Part shown: piece after piece, positions 9,348 through 18,131 of the stretch | Layout of the letters: each line of letters starts with the position of its first letter | Numbering within the stretch: position 1 is the first letter of the stretch | NCBI GenBank assembly: GCA_963676655.2 | Contig: CAXXKX010000005.1 | Coordinates: forward strand, 682,001-746,000 | Direction: 5' to 3' | DNA from: G963676655 sp963676655 | Lineage (GTDB): Bacteria; Verrucomicrobiota; Lentisphaeria; Victivallales; Victivallaceae | Length of the DNA stretch: 64,000 nt | The notes under the pieces: generated by a model | Told to the model about the DNA's origin: nothing | What the model saw: the letters and a program-made list of their open reading frames with translations, nothing else | Databases searched by the model: none | Program-made: the position numbers and the translations under genes

Positions 9348-9417
9348 CTTTTCCCTTTCATAATACTGTTAGTGGTAGATTAAAATAGTTAAGAAACTTA
9401 ACCATCAACTAAAAAAA

Positions 9418-9900
9418 TTATTTATTTCCAATTAATTCGGAAATTCGCTTATCCATAATATCCTCAATTATACCAAGTAAATCGGATGACTTGGCTATTT
9501 CAGTTTTCGTAAACTCGGCATTTAACCGTTTTATTAAATCCTCCATATGCTTTCCATGAAAACATTCATGAGCACTGAAGGCTTGCCGCCCAATATCCGT
9601 AAGGGTTAATTGCAGCTCTTTGTTGTTATATGTCGGATTTTCTTTCCTGACATACCCCTTTTCCACCAGTTTAGCAACCATCTGCGACGCCGCACTCTTG
9701 GAAACACCAAAATAATCTCCGAGTTCTTTGATGTTTATTCGTTCATTCTCACCTATCGCCTGGATTGAATGTATTTCCCGCGGCGTCAGCACAACCATCT
9801 CATTGAAGCGAATCGGTTGTTCTTCAAGAGACGAATGCTTATTCATTATCCGTCTAAGATGCAATAATAAATTTTCAATTGTCTTATCTTTTGTTTTCAT
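9418..9900 (-). CDS. MarR-family transcriptional regulator
   Basis: A 160-residue winged-helix regulator. The recognition region reads INIKELGDYFGVSKSAASQMVAKLVEKGYV followed by the wing (RKENPTYNNKELQLTLTDIG), a standard MarR layout with dimerisation helices at both ends. It precedes the methyltransferase gene and is divergent from a second methyltransferase. A perfect 21-bp palindrome covers its own -10 box, a classical autorepression arrangement. The start codon lies only seven bases beyond the predicted -10 box, so the mRNA may be leaderless; an internal ATG at residue 19 lacks a clear ribosome site. Confidence 0.92.
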   Translation of the reverse strand: MKTKDKTIENLLLHLRRIMNKHSSLEEQPIRFNEMVVLTPREIHSIQAIGENERINIKELGDYFGVSKSAASQMVAKLVEKGYVRKENPTYNNKELQLTLTDIGRQAFSAHECFHGKHMEDLIKRLNAEFTKTEIAKSSDLLGIIEDIMDKRISELIGNK

Positions 9901-9907
9901 AAATGAT

Positions 9908-9936
9908 ATAGTAAAGCATCTTTACTATTTTGTCAA
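9908..9936 (-). promoter_or_regulatory. Promoter with MarR-type palindromic operator
   Basis: On the minus strand TTGACA (9931-9936) is followed after 17 bp by TACTAT (9908-9913). A perfect inverted repeat occupies 9908-9928: arm ATAGTAAAG, 3-nt centre CAT, arm CTTTACTAT, covering the -10 box and most of the spacer. A bound dimer would block RNA polymerase, as expected for MarR autoregulation. Confidence 0.8.
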
Positions 9937-10174
9937 GTGCCAGCAATAAAATATCCACAATTTTTTTTCAAACAATGAGAGATACTTTAAGAAGCATTAA
10001 TCCCGGCAAATTACCCGAATATCAGACAAAAAAGTAATTTTTTTTGTTTTGATATTGATTTTTTTTAAATGACCATGCATGTTATAGGTATGAGATAATA
10101 GTACAATTTTGTAAGCGTTCAGAAAACATAATGAAAGGAGTTTCCCCGAATCGTTATAAATCAGGAGGCTTATA

Positions 10175-11239
10175 ATGTATTATCTCAGCTTGCATGAATC
10201 ACAAAACTTCGTTGATTGGTCGGAACAGGTAATCAGAGGAGAAGCGGACCCCAGGGACTTCAAGGTATTGTTGCGCCCGGTAATGGTTCCGGTCTTCTAC
10301 TTTTATTGCGGAGTATTGTTGTGCAAACTCGGACAAATTAAACGCGGTATGCAGTGCTTTATTGACGGTTCCATGCATGAAGCCGATAATATGTTTTCCA
10401 ATGCCTTCATCGCCAGCTTTATGGAACGGCACGACATGGATCTCCTGATCCCGGCGGTCTGCTTTGAAGATCCGCGCCCCTACGTTCATTTCACCACCAC
10501 GCCGGAACTGCAGCTGGCCCGGAAAAACTTCATCAAACAATCCGCCATGTCGCTGCCGCGTTTTGAAGAACCATTCAAGCTGATGGATATCGGAACCGGA
10601 AACGGCGCGTTGACGGTCGATCTGTTGCGGAGTCTTAAAAGCAAAAAAGTTATCGGCGAGATCGGGGAAGTATTGTTAATAGACGCCTCTGCCGGCATGC
10701 TTGACCTGGCGGAAAAAACAGTCAGGGCCGACTTCCCTGATATCAAGATTTCAACCCTACTGGGGCGGATTCAGGATCTAACCGAAAATATCAAAGAACA
10801 TTATGACGTGGCAATGTGCTCACTATCCTACCACCATATGCCGATGGATGACAAAAAGAAACATCTGATCGACTTAAAAGAAAAGTTTGACCACCTGCTC
10901 CTGTTCGAGATCAACGCCGACAACGACCTGACGGATATGGATTCCCCGGAGCTGCTGCTTTCGGTTTATCAATCCTACGGAGGAATGATCGATTTTATTT
11001 TTGCTCACGATGCGCCGCTGGAAGTTGCCATTGACGCGGTCGATTCGTTTTTAATGACCGAAGAAATGTCTTTTCTGCTCCAGCAGCGGGGTGAACGTAC
11101 CGACTATCACGCACTGCGCACCCAATGGGTGGAGTTATTTGAAGATGTTCTCCAACCGGAATTCGCGTGTCTGTCAAACGGCACATGCTTCGCTGAGGAC
11201 TTTTTTGAACTGTTCATGCTGCATTACGGCCGCAAATAA
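10175..11239 (+). CDS. Methyltransferase-domain protein with unrecognised N-terminal domain
   Basis: A 354-residue protein. Residues ~130-260 form a class I methyltransferase core: LMDIGTGNGALT (motif I, ~136-147), VLLIDASAGML (motif II) and YDVAMCSLSYHHMPMDDK (post-motif region). The first ~125 residues are predicted helical (YYCGVLLCKLGQIKRGMQCFIDG) and could be a TPR-like scaffold; I do not recognise them. AGGAGG at 10163-10168 supports the start. It is divergent from the MarR-methyltransferase pair and may share its control. The target molecule is unknown. Confidence 0.75.
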   Translation: MYYLSLHESQNFVDWSEQVIRGEADPRDFKVLLRPVMVPVFYFYCGVLLCKLGQIKRGMQCFIDGSMHEADNMFSNAFIASFMERHDMDLLIPAVCFEDPRPYVHFTTTPELQLARKNFIKQSAMSLPRFEEPFKLMDIGTGNGALTVDLLRSLKSKKVIGEIGEVLLIDASAGMLDLAEKTVRADFPDIKISTLLGRIQDLTENIKEHYDVAMCSLSYHHMPMDDKKKHLIDLKEKFDHLLLFEINADNDLTDMDSPELLLSVYQSYGGMIDFIFAHDAPLEVAIDAVDSFLMTEEMSFLLQQRGERTDYHALRTQWVELFEDVLQPEFACLSNGTCFAEDFFELFMLHYGRK

Positions 11240-11307
11240 TCTTTCCCGGCATTGCCGAAAGTGGTTAATTTTTAACCGAAAATGATTATTTATAATTATC
11301 ATGTCAT

Positions 11308-11335
11308 TTGAAACCGGGTTTTCCACGGGTATAAT
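11308..11335 (+). promoter_or_regulatory. Sigma-70-type promoter of the esterase gene
   Basis: TTGAAA (11308-11313), a 16-bp spacer, and a perfect TATAAT (11330-11335), 39 bp before the esterase ATG, which has an AAAGGAG ribosome site. Confidence 0.6.
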
Positions 11336-11374
11336 ATATATTTCCGCATCTTATTTATTACTGAAAGGAGAAAA

Positions 11375-12241
11375 ATGAAGAAATTAATTTACACTTCACT
11401 CGCATTGATTCTTGCCGGAACTATTTGTGCCGCAAAAACTAAAAAAAGGAATAAATACTCAAACATGAAAACCCTGATTTATAAAACGGTCGGCGACGCA
11501 AAACTTGAAATGGACGTTTATTATCCTCCTAAATTCGATCCGGCCAAGAGCGAAGAAAAACTTCCGGCAATTGTTTTCTTCTTTGGCGGCGGCTGGAGCG
11601 GCGGCACCAAAACACATTTCAGTTCCCAAAGCGAATACCTGGCCAAGCGCGGCATGATTGCGATCTGTCCACAATACCGGACAAAAAAATCCCACAACGT
11701 AACTCCGGACAAATGCCTGCAGGACGCCAAGAGCGCAATGCGTTATGTCTATGCGAATGCCGCAAAACTGGGCATCGATGACAAAAAAATTCTGGCTGGC
11801 GGCGGTTCTGCCGGCGGACATCTGGCCGCGGCAACCGCGTTCTGTGAAAAAATCAATGATCCGGCCGATGATCTGAAAATACCGTGCAAACCCAAGGCTC
11901 TGGTACTATGCAATCCGGTCATCGACAACGGTGAAAAAGGTTACGGCCATGACCGGGTAAAAACCTATTGGAAAGACTTTTCTCCGCTGCATAACATTTC
12001 AAAGAATCCTCCTCCGGCGCTGTTTATGCTTGGCGATCATGACAAGCTGATCCCGGTTGCCACTGGCGAGAGTTTTAAAAAGGCCATCGAAAAGAATGGC
12101 GGAAAATGCGAATTGATTATTTACAAAAACGTCGGTCACGGATTTTTCAATCGTGGTCGTGAAGGCAACTATCATTCGCAGACATTGAAAGCAATCGACA
12201 AATTTTTAACCGACCTGGGCTATTTAAAGCCGAAAAAGTGA
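11375..12241 (+). CDS. Secreted alpha/beta hydrolase (esterase/lipase)
   Basis: A 288-residue enzyme with a signal peptide (MKKLIYTSLALILAGTICAA). The catalytic serine is in GGGSAGGH (Ser145), the oxyanion loop is FFFGGGWSGG (~69-77, replacing the usual HGGG), the acid is in MLGDHDKLIP and the histidine in VGHGFF. This places it in the BD-FAE/carbohydrate-esterase-like branch of alpha/beta hydrolases, often acetyl or feruloyl esterases acting on polysaccharides. It is a single-gene unit with its own promoter and a strong terminator at 12265-12300. Confidence 0.88.
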   Translation: MKKLIYTSLALILAGTICAAKTKKRNKYSNMKTLIYKTVGDAKLEMDVYYPPKFDPAKSEEKLPAIVFFFGGGWSGGTKTHFSSQSEYLAKRGMIAICPQYRTKKSHNVTPDKCLQDAKSAMRYVYANAAKLGIDDKKILAGGGSAGGHLAAATAFCEKINDPADDLKIPCKPKALVLCNPVIDNGEKGYGHDRVKTYWKDFSPLHNISKNPPPALFMLGDHDKLIPVATGESFKKAIEKNGGKCELIIYKNVGHGFFNRGREGNYHSQTLKAIDKFLTDLGYLKPKK

Positions 12242-12264
12242 TTACAAATTTATGACCATATAAA

Positions 12265-12300
12265 TCAGGACGCTACGAAAGTAACGTCCTGATTTTTTAT
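12265..12300 (+). terminator. Rho-independent terminator of the esterase gene
   Basis: TCAGGACG pairs with CGTCCTGA and, inside, TAC pairs with GTA around a GAAA loop (one C/A mismatch between them). The stem is followed by GATTTTTTAT. Located 24 bp past the esterase stop. Confidence 0.85.
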
Positions 12301-12411
12301 TGTCCGTACGACGGACGGCGTTAGTACCGCTTCAAACTCCAGTCGCTAAAGCTCCTTACGGAAGCGGAAGTTAAATATATCGGATTTAATATCCCGCCAC
12401 TTGGGGCGTTC
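12296..12411. repeat. 116-bp dispersed repeat, copy 1
   Basis: Matches 22000-22115 over 116 bp with four substitutions that I can count. It contains three potential hairpins: GTCCGT-ACG-ACGGAC (12302-12316), CCGCTTC pairing with GAAGCGG, and CGCC pairing with GGCG around ACTTGG. No coding capacity is evident. It directly follows the T-tract of the esterase terminator. Confidence 0.9.
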
Positions 12412-12419
12412 CTCATAGA

Positions 12420-12455
12420 AATAACGTTTTGCCAAACTTTTTCAAAAGCGTTATT
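12420..12455. repeat. Inverted repeat downstream of the GH42-like gene
   Basis: AATAACGTTTTG (12420-12431) pairs with CAAAAGCGTTATT (12443-12455) with one bulged base. It lies 31 bp past the stop of the minus-strand GH42-like gene and may slow transcription or protect the mRNA end, but no clear T-tract follows. Confidence 0.4.
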
Positions 12456-12486
12456 AATACCTAGTATGCTTGTGCATCGAGGTAGT

Positions 12487-15474
12487 TTATTTTGTCAACC
12501 GGACAATCATGTAACGATATTTGCCAAGCACAGGCAGAGCAATACCCGGAATCGCAATATCCGCGGCATTATATGCCCCCAGCTCTGAAGTTTTTTCCAG
12601 GGTTTCCGCGGTAACTTTATATTTACCTTTAAGTCCGTGAATGCGCAATACGCCTCTTTCCACCGGTCCATTGTTGTACATATACACCAAAAGCTTATCG
12701 CCATCCTGTTTCAGGCATGCCCGGAAACGATCCGGTAATGAGAATTGCGGGACAACTCCGGCCCATTCGGCGGCATCACGGGTAATAGCGGCGGCAACAC
12801 CACCTAATTCTCGTTCAGCAGCAGCCCAAAGCGGTCCGGCTTTCTTTTTTTCTTCCCGGCTTTTACCGCTCCACAGGCCCTGAATCTGATCTTCCGTCAC
12901 TGAACCTGGAATACCGCCGATCAGAACGACCTGTCCTTTGCCATACGGCCACAAAACAGCAGCAACGTCCGTTTTGACCCGGCCAAGAATCGTCCCGCCT
13001 TTCGGTACATTCAATGTAGCGATACGATTCAACGGAATAGCTGCGGTGCGCCCGAATACCGGATTGTCACGGTTGAATACCAGCATCGCTGATGCTAAGC
13101 GACGTTTCAACAAACTAGCGGTATTCATGTAACCAAGGCGATGCAGCAGCGAATATTCGCCGTCTTTACCCAAAGTACGCTGTCCGCTGGAAACAAATAA
13201 AACCAGTTTGCCGCCGTTTTTCACATAATCAACCAACGCATCCTCGGCTTTTTCAGTCAGAACAGTCGAACCGTCATCAATAACCACTTTCATCTTTTTA
13301 AGATCTTTCAGATCACAGCCGTCCGAAAACATCTCAAAGAAATTGCCGGGATACAGCATCGCTTCGCTGAAACCGTTCATAATCCACCAGCGGGCAATCG
13401 GAATATTCTGATAATTGTATTTACCGGCGAACCTGTCGGTGGTAAAAGAGTGCAGATAACCGACCGGCCGCGTCACCAGTTTGGCGCGGTTGGATTCCTT
13501 GACCAGTTTTTGAGCGCGCGGATTAGCAAAAAGCAGGTTCCAGAAAGGACTGTTTGTCCAGGTCGTAAAGACATAGTTGAAATGAGACGCGCCAAGTACA
13601 CATATCTGGAAGGCGTCCCAATTGGAACGGTCAATCGCCGTAGCTTCCGTCAAACCGCGACGTCCGATCGTAACCGGGGCGATATCCTCGTGCCGCAGCC
13701 GCAGGCCATATCTGCGTTTCGCGACCAGACGACGCACATGATGCAGGATATTCAATCCCTGATCCCCGTAAAAGGCATCATACTCTTTAAGTTTGGCAAA
13801 AGTCAGGTCCGCTTTGCCGACGCCACCAGTTGCGTTGACGCCGCTGATGCCGTGTTTTTTATCATATTTGCGCACCAGTTTCATCATATTGACTCGGAAA
13901 TCAAGCAAACCGCGATGATAAAAATCCAGCCAGTCGATCCACTGCGGTCTGGTGTCAACCACTTGAATCATTGCAGCAAAATCTTTCTTCTTATCAAGTT
14001 CTTCATACAAAGGAGCAGGCACCGGAAGAGCGCTCCAGTCTTTGTATTGCGAGTTATAGACCTGATTTAATTTATCAATGGAACCGTACTTATTTTGCAG
14101 GTAAGCGGCCCAGTCTTTAAGGGTATCGGGATGGAAGTCGTAAATGCCTTCGCCGTCGTGGTCGACTCCGCCGTAAGGATGCGGGTGCCACAGCCAGATT
14201 TCAGGACAATTCCTGTAGCGTTTGATAAGAAGTTCAGTCGCCATAACCGCGTGCCTGTTAAACTTGCGCGAATGGACGCTGAAAACCCCTTTCTTGCCTT
14301 TACCGACGGAGCCGTCGCGCTGCCTGATACGCTCATCCTTGAGCCAGTACTGAGTGGGACCATTGAAATCCCACCACCAGAGTCCGGCTTCAAGTCCGAG
14401 CCCGTATCTTCCGGCATACTTGACCATGTGATCAAAATACTCGAAATTATAAACCCCGGGAAGCGGCTCAAAGTCGGAATAGCGCAGAAACGACATCAGC
14501 ATCTCGCCGCCGCCGGCTTTGATCTTTTTGAAAAATCCCTCACCGGGCTGTTTACCGCGACCGGTCAAACTCTGAGTGGCATCGGCACTGAAGATCGTGC
14601 CTTTGTGCTTCATAATATAGTCTACTGACATTACCGGGACGGGACTGCCCGATTTGAATTCTTTAACCTCGCCGGTCTCAAATAACTTGCGGTCTCGAAC
14701 CCCGACAATAATACGTTTTGCCGCAACCAGACTTGAATAACCGTCATACAGGTATACCGTGACAAAATACGGTCCCTGACTGTTGACTTTATACTCAAGC
14801 GGTATGTCACAATTACCGGAAAAAATCTTTTCCTGCCTTAGATGGCACACCTCTCTACCCTGATAACTGATCATATCCGACATCAGGCGCAGTGACTTGA
14901 CTTTCTTCAGCCGGTCATTAACCTGTACCCGCAATTTAACCGGCTCGTTCAAATCAAAAGTATTATCTTTGGCATTACAGGTCAATTTCAGATCATCAGG
15001 ATTAAACAGCAATGAACCAGGAGCTTTGCCTTCAATCCGCCAGTTCAGGTATTGCAGCACATCATGATCTTTATTAGTTATGTCATCCAGAACAAAAAAG
15101 AATTCTTTTGCTTCAACCGGAGATTTAAGATTAAAATTAAGGCTGTTTTTTTGCCCAAGCTTTTCCAGCTTTCCTTTTTTTGAAGTAAGAAGCATAACTT
15201 TGGCCGATTCATAACGGCTTGCAGCCTTAATGGATTTAACCGTAACATCGCCTGCAACGGGTAAATAAAGGCGGAACGAAACCCGTCCTGTCATCGGCTG
15301 CATATTCCGCCATTCCGGCCGGGCATTGACCGGCAGAAAGATATCGTATGCCCTGCCCTGATTTACCTCGCGCATATCCCTTGGTATTCGAGCTTTTGCG
15401 GTTATATTGTCAGCCCGGACCAGAGACGCCGCTATAGTAAACAGCGACACCCCCGTCATGAATATTTTTATCAT
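12487..15474 (-). CDS. Secreted GH42-like (beta-galactosidase-type) glycoside hydrolase
   Basis: A 995-residue protein with a signal peptide (MIKIFMTGVSLFTIAASLVRA). The ATG at 15474 with GGAG 8 nt upstream is preferred over a TTG one codon earlier. After a ~270-residue beta-rich N-terminus, residues ~285-640 resemble the GH42 barrel: FEPLPGVYNFEYFDHMV, then TLKDWAAYLQNKYGSIDKLN. Residues ~680-860 look like the GH42 trimerisation (amidotransferase-like) domain, for example ALVDYVKNGGKLVLFVSSG. Unusually, the position expected to read W-x-NE reads WLWHPHPYGG (~427-436), so the acid/base Glu may be displaced; LRHEDIAP (~594-601) could hold the nucleophile. Last gene of the LacI-led operon, 24 bp after the beta-helix gene. 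Confidence 0.7.
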   Translation of the reverse strand: MIKIFMTGVSLFTIAASLVRADNITAKARIPRDMREVNQGRAYDIFLPVNARPEWRNMQPMTGRVSFRLYLPVAGDVTVKSIKAASRYESAKVMLLTSKKGKLEKLGQKNSLNFNLKSPVEAKEFFFVLDDITNKDHDVLQYLNWRIEGKAPGSLLFNPDDLKLTCNAKDNTFDLNEPVKLRVQVNDRLKKVKSLRLMSDMISYQGREVCHLRQEKIFSGNCDIPLEYKVNSQGPYFVTVYLYDGYSSLVAAKRIIVGVRDRKLFETGEVKEFKSGSPVPVMSVDYIMKHKGTIFSADATQSLTGRGKQPGEGFFKKIKAGGGEMLMSFLRYSDFEPLPGVYNFEYFDHMVKYAGRYGLGLEAGLWWWDFNGPTQYWLKDERIRQRDGSVGKGKKGVFSVHSRKFNRHAVMATELLIKRYRNCPEIWLWHPHPYGGVDHDGEGIYDFHPDTLKDWAAYLQNKYGSIDKLNQVYNSQYKDWSALPVPAPLYEELDKKKDFAAMIQVVDTRPQWIDWLDFYHRGLLDFRVNMMKLVRKYDKKHGISGVNATGGVGKADLTFAKLKEYDAFYGDQGLNILHHVRRLVAKRRYGLRLRHEDIAPVTIGRRGLTEATAIDRSNWDAFQICVLGASHFNYVFTTWTNSPFWNLLFANPRAQKLVKESNRAKLVTRPVGYLHSFTTDRFAGKYNYQNIPIARWWIMNGFSEAMLYPGNFFEMFSDGCDLKDLKKMKVVIDDGSTVLTEKAEDALVDYVKNGGKLVLFVSSGQRTLGKDGEYSLLHRLGYMNTASLLKRRLASAMLVFNRDNPVFGRTAAIPLNRIATLNVPKGGTILGRVKTDVAAVLWPYGKGQVVLIGGIPGSVTEDQIQGLWSGKSREEKKKAGPLWAAAERELGGVAAAITRDAAEWAGVVPQFSLPDRFRACLKQDGDKLLVYMYNNGPVERGVLRIHGLKGKYKVTAETLEKTSELGAYNAADIAIPGIALPVLGKYRYMIVRLTK

Positions 15475-15498
15475 CAAATTACTCCGAAATATTTTTTA

Positions 15499-17292
15499 TT
15501 ATTGCTTTACAATCTTAGTTAATGAAGCATATTTGCCGGATTTTTCAATCTTGTTATTTGAGATTGACACATTCTCTGTCTGCCCCTGGATTATTGCCGG
15601 AATGTTTCCTTTTCCGGTTGCATCGGGAATTGTGCCGAGGCCGATAATCGTATTGCCGGAAACAATGATATTCCTGCAAACATTGAGATAAATCGCGGCC
15701 GCGCCGGGACGGATGATCCGGTTTCCGGTAAACTTGATATTGCTGGCGGCCTGTGCCCCCGGAAGCGTTCCCGGAGCGGTAATCTCGACAACGCCGGGAT
15801 GACGATTGCGAGCCCCGAGACATCCCTCTGAAAACACGTTGTTTCTGACTATCAGGTTGGACGAGGTAACCGCTTCTCCCCAGTATCCGGGTTGACCGCA
15901 AACCGATAACAAAGGACCGAGAGCCAATGAAATATCATTGTTTTCAATAACCGCGTCAGTACTCTGGAACCTGATGCCTCGAGCGAGAGAACCGGTGAAT
16001 TTACAATTCTTTATGACCGCGCCGGAGGCAACCGCACTGGCACAGGAAAAGATCGCCGGATTATCCAGTTTTAGCGGTTTATCCAGTTTAATCCGTAACG
16101 CCCTGGTTTTAGAACCTGCTTTAAAGTTCTTGGCCGCGGCCCATTTGTGAGAAAGACCTTTTTTGCTGACATCGGGAATTGTATAGGTAAAAGCTTTTCT
16201 GGAAACACATTTCCGGGTCCCCATCAAATTCCAGGTTTTGTTTTCGAGAAAACTCAATTCAGGCAGTTTAACCCCGTTTGATCCAAACGGCTGAACAATC
16301 AGTTCAGTTGGTGAAACCTGTTCGAATATCCGGTAATAAACGCCATGGAAGTTAACAAAGTCATCTCCGATCGTATCGATCTCACAACCATCAAGAGTGG
16401 GACCTTTCAAAGTATTGGAAGCATTGAAGCCGTCGGCATTGCCGCCGATAAGCCTGTTGGTTCCCGGACGCTTGATAATCCGGCACTTGCGGTAGACATT
16501 GCCGCCGGCTCCGACATTTTCGACAAAGCCGATAAACGGCGCAGAGTATAGAGTGATATTTTCCAGCGTGATCTTTTCCGTTACTTCGACCTTGACCGCC
16601 CTGCCCTTGCGCATCCAGATCGCGATCAAGTCGCCCTTGGCAAAACCGCAGGCTTTTGCTTTGGCGCCATAAAAACCTCTGACTTTAATTTGATATGAAC
16701 CGTTATCCAACTTCTTTTTGCTGTACACGCAGAAACCGCCCTGACGGGGTTTCATTTTACGGGTTTTCGGATCAAACAACATGCCCCGGAGTCCACTGCC
16801 CTTGAATATATTATCGCAATTGGCCCCGTATCCGGCATCCGGTTTGAAAGTAAAACTGTTGTCTTTGACATCCAGAGCCGTAACCGTGCCTTGTGTAAAC
16901 GGAACCGGGTCCCAATCGAGAACCAGATTTTTGATGGTCAGGTTATTGCATTTATATATACTCAGGCCGGTCGCCTGGTTTTCAAAAAAGAAACTGGAAC
17001 CGTTGCCCTCAACCGTCATGTTTCCGGCATTCAAAAACTTGACATGGCAGGGTCTTTTGCCGATTGTTTTACTGAACCGGTATACCCCTTTAGGGATATT
17101 GAAATTCGTCTTTTTCGCCTTGATCGCCGCTGCCAGTTTTTTCAATAAATCGTCACCTGCTTTGCGTTGAACGTTTTTTTCCTGATCGCTCCATTTCGCG
17201 ATCTCAGCCGGAAACGGCTGCGCTATAGAGACAGTTGCACATCCTGCAAAGATCAAAGCGCAGGAAAAAATTGACCTGTATGTGATAGTCAT
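15499..17292 (-). CDS. Secreted right-handed beta-helix protein
   Basis: A 597-residue protein with an N-terminal signal (MTITYRSIFSCALIFAGCATVSIAQ; the FAGC could act as a weak lipobox). The rest shows repeated short beta strands with Asn-rich turns: NNLTIKNLVLDWD, VIENNDISL, NLIVRNNVFSEG, IKFTGNRIIRPG, NIIVSGNTIIG, VSISNNKIE. This is the pattern of pectate-lyase-like parallel beta-helix proteins (polysaccharide lyases and GH28-like hydrolases). I see no diagnostic catalytic Asp triad, so activity is open. It lies between the prepilin-like and GH42-like genes of the LacI operon and likely acts on the same glycan. Confidence 0.75.
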   Translation of the reverse strand: MTITYRSIFSCALIFAGCATVSIAQPFPAEIAKWSDQEKNVQRKAGDDLLKKLAAAIKAKKTNFNIPKGVYRFSKTIGKRPCHVKFLNAGNMTVEGNGSSFFFENQATGLSIYKCNNLTIKNLVLDWDPVPFTQGTVTALDVKDNSFTFKPDAGYGANCDNIFKGSGLRGMLFDPKTRKMKPRQGGFCVYSKKKLDNGSYQIKVRGFYGAKAKACGFAKGDLIAIWMRKGRAVKVEVTEKITLENITLYSAPFIGFVENVGAGGNVYRKCRIIKRPGTNRLIGGNADGFNASNTLKGPTLDGCEIDTIGDDFVNFHGVYYRIFEQVSPTELIVQPFGSNGVKLPELSFLENKTWNLMGTRKCVSRKAFTYTIPDVSKKGLSHKWAAAKNFKAGSKTRALRIKLDKPLKLDNPAIFSCASAVASGAVIKNCKFTGSLARGIRFQSTDAVIENNDISLALGPLLSVCGQPGYWGEAVTSSNLIVRNNVFSEGCLGARNRHPGVVEITAPGTLPGAQAASNIKFTGNRIIRPGAAAIYLNVCRNIIVSGNTIIGLGTIPDATGKGNIPAIIQGQTENVSISNNKIEKSGKYASLTKIVKQ

Positions 17293-17363
17293 TCCTTAAT
17301 ATCCTTTTTATTATGTTTAAACGAAGCGCTAACTCAAATAATACCGACGCTCCATATCCTGGT

Positions 17364-18098
17364 TTATTCCATGGTGGCGGGAAAATGAAGCCTGATATTA
17401 TCGGTAAAATTGACCCAGGTCAAAAACTCAAACCCGGTAACCGAACCGGCGTGTCCGTCCAGAAAACTCAAGTTGATATTATTGTCGTGTCTGACATAAT
17501 ATGAATATTGGCCAATCTCAGTTTCAAGCGGCGCCACAGACAGGTCATGACGCAAATTAATTGAACCGTTAGCATAAGGAGTGCCGCCGGTAATCGCTTT
17601 ATATTCAAGTCCGGTCCGGCCATCGCCGGAATAAACGATAAGACTGGGCTTTCTGGCTCTGGTAGCTTTAACCCCCTTCAGGGTTGATGCGCCGACGCGA
17701 CCGGAAAAGGATTGAGCGTTGATCCCGATGCTGGCATGCCACTGGAATGTGCCAAGCGGATTAGAGCTGTCATATCTGGTTTTCTGCAACGCCTGCAAAG
17801 AACGCGATTTTGACCCTTCCGGACATCCCCACATATCAATCTTGCTGTTCATATAAGGACTCAGATTGTACCACCAGTTATTGTTACCGGGAGGTATACA
17901 GGTCGCGGCATAGCCATCATTGTCCGCGATATACATCTGTAAAGAACCGGAAATCTGTCTCATTTTATTTAGGCAGGAAATAGACCTGGCCTTACTCCTT
18001 GCTTTGTTAAGCGCCGGCAGCAGCATACTGGCAAGAATAGCAATTATTGCTATTACAACAAGCAACTCGATAAGCGTGAACCATTTGGACTTTTGCAT
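17364..18098 (-). CDS. Prepilin-like protein with H-X9-DG motif
   Basis: A 244-residue protein beginning MQKSKWFTLIELLVV, i.e. +1 Phe and +5 Glu of a class III signal but Trp rather than Gly at -1. A single hydrophobic helix and ALNKARSKARSISC follow. The C-terminal region has HDNNINLSFLDG, an exact H-X9-DG match. Ribosome site AGGAAGAG. It follows the LacI gene by 33 bp and precedes the beta-helix gene by 71 bp. Role inferred: pseudopilin or pilus-tip-like adaptor dedicated to this locus. Confidence 0.9.
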   Translation of the reverse strand: MQKSKWFTLIELLVVIAIIAILASMLLPALNKARSKARSISCLNKMRQISGSLQMYIADNDGYAATCIPPGNNNWWYNLSPYMNSKIDMWGCPEGSKSRSLQALQKTRYDSSNPLGTFQWHASIGINAQSFSGRVGASTLKGVKATRARKPSLIVYSGDGRTGLEYKAITGGTPYANGSINLRHDLSVAPLETEIGQYSYYVRHDNNINLSFLDGHAGSVTGFEFLTWVNFTDNIRLHFPATME

Positions 18099-18131
18099 TT
18101 TTCTCTTCCTTTTTTGTTTGCGATTTAGTTA

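Noticed and set aside
13450..14070. 206-codon open frame opposite the GH42-like gene
   Set aside because: Antisense shadow of a well-supported gene; composition unlike the other proteins and no ribosome site.
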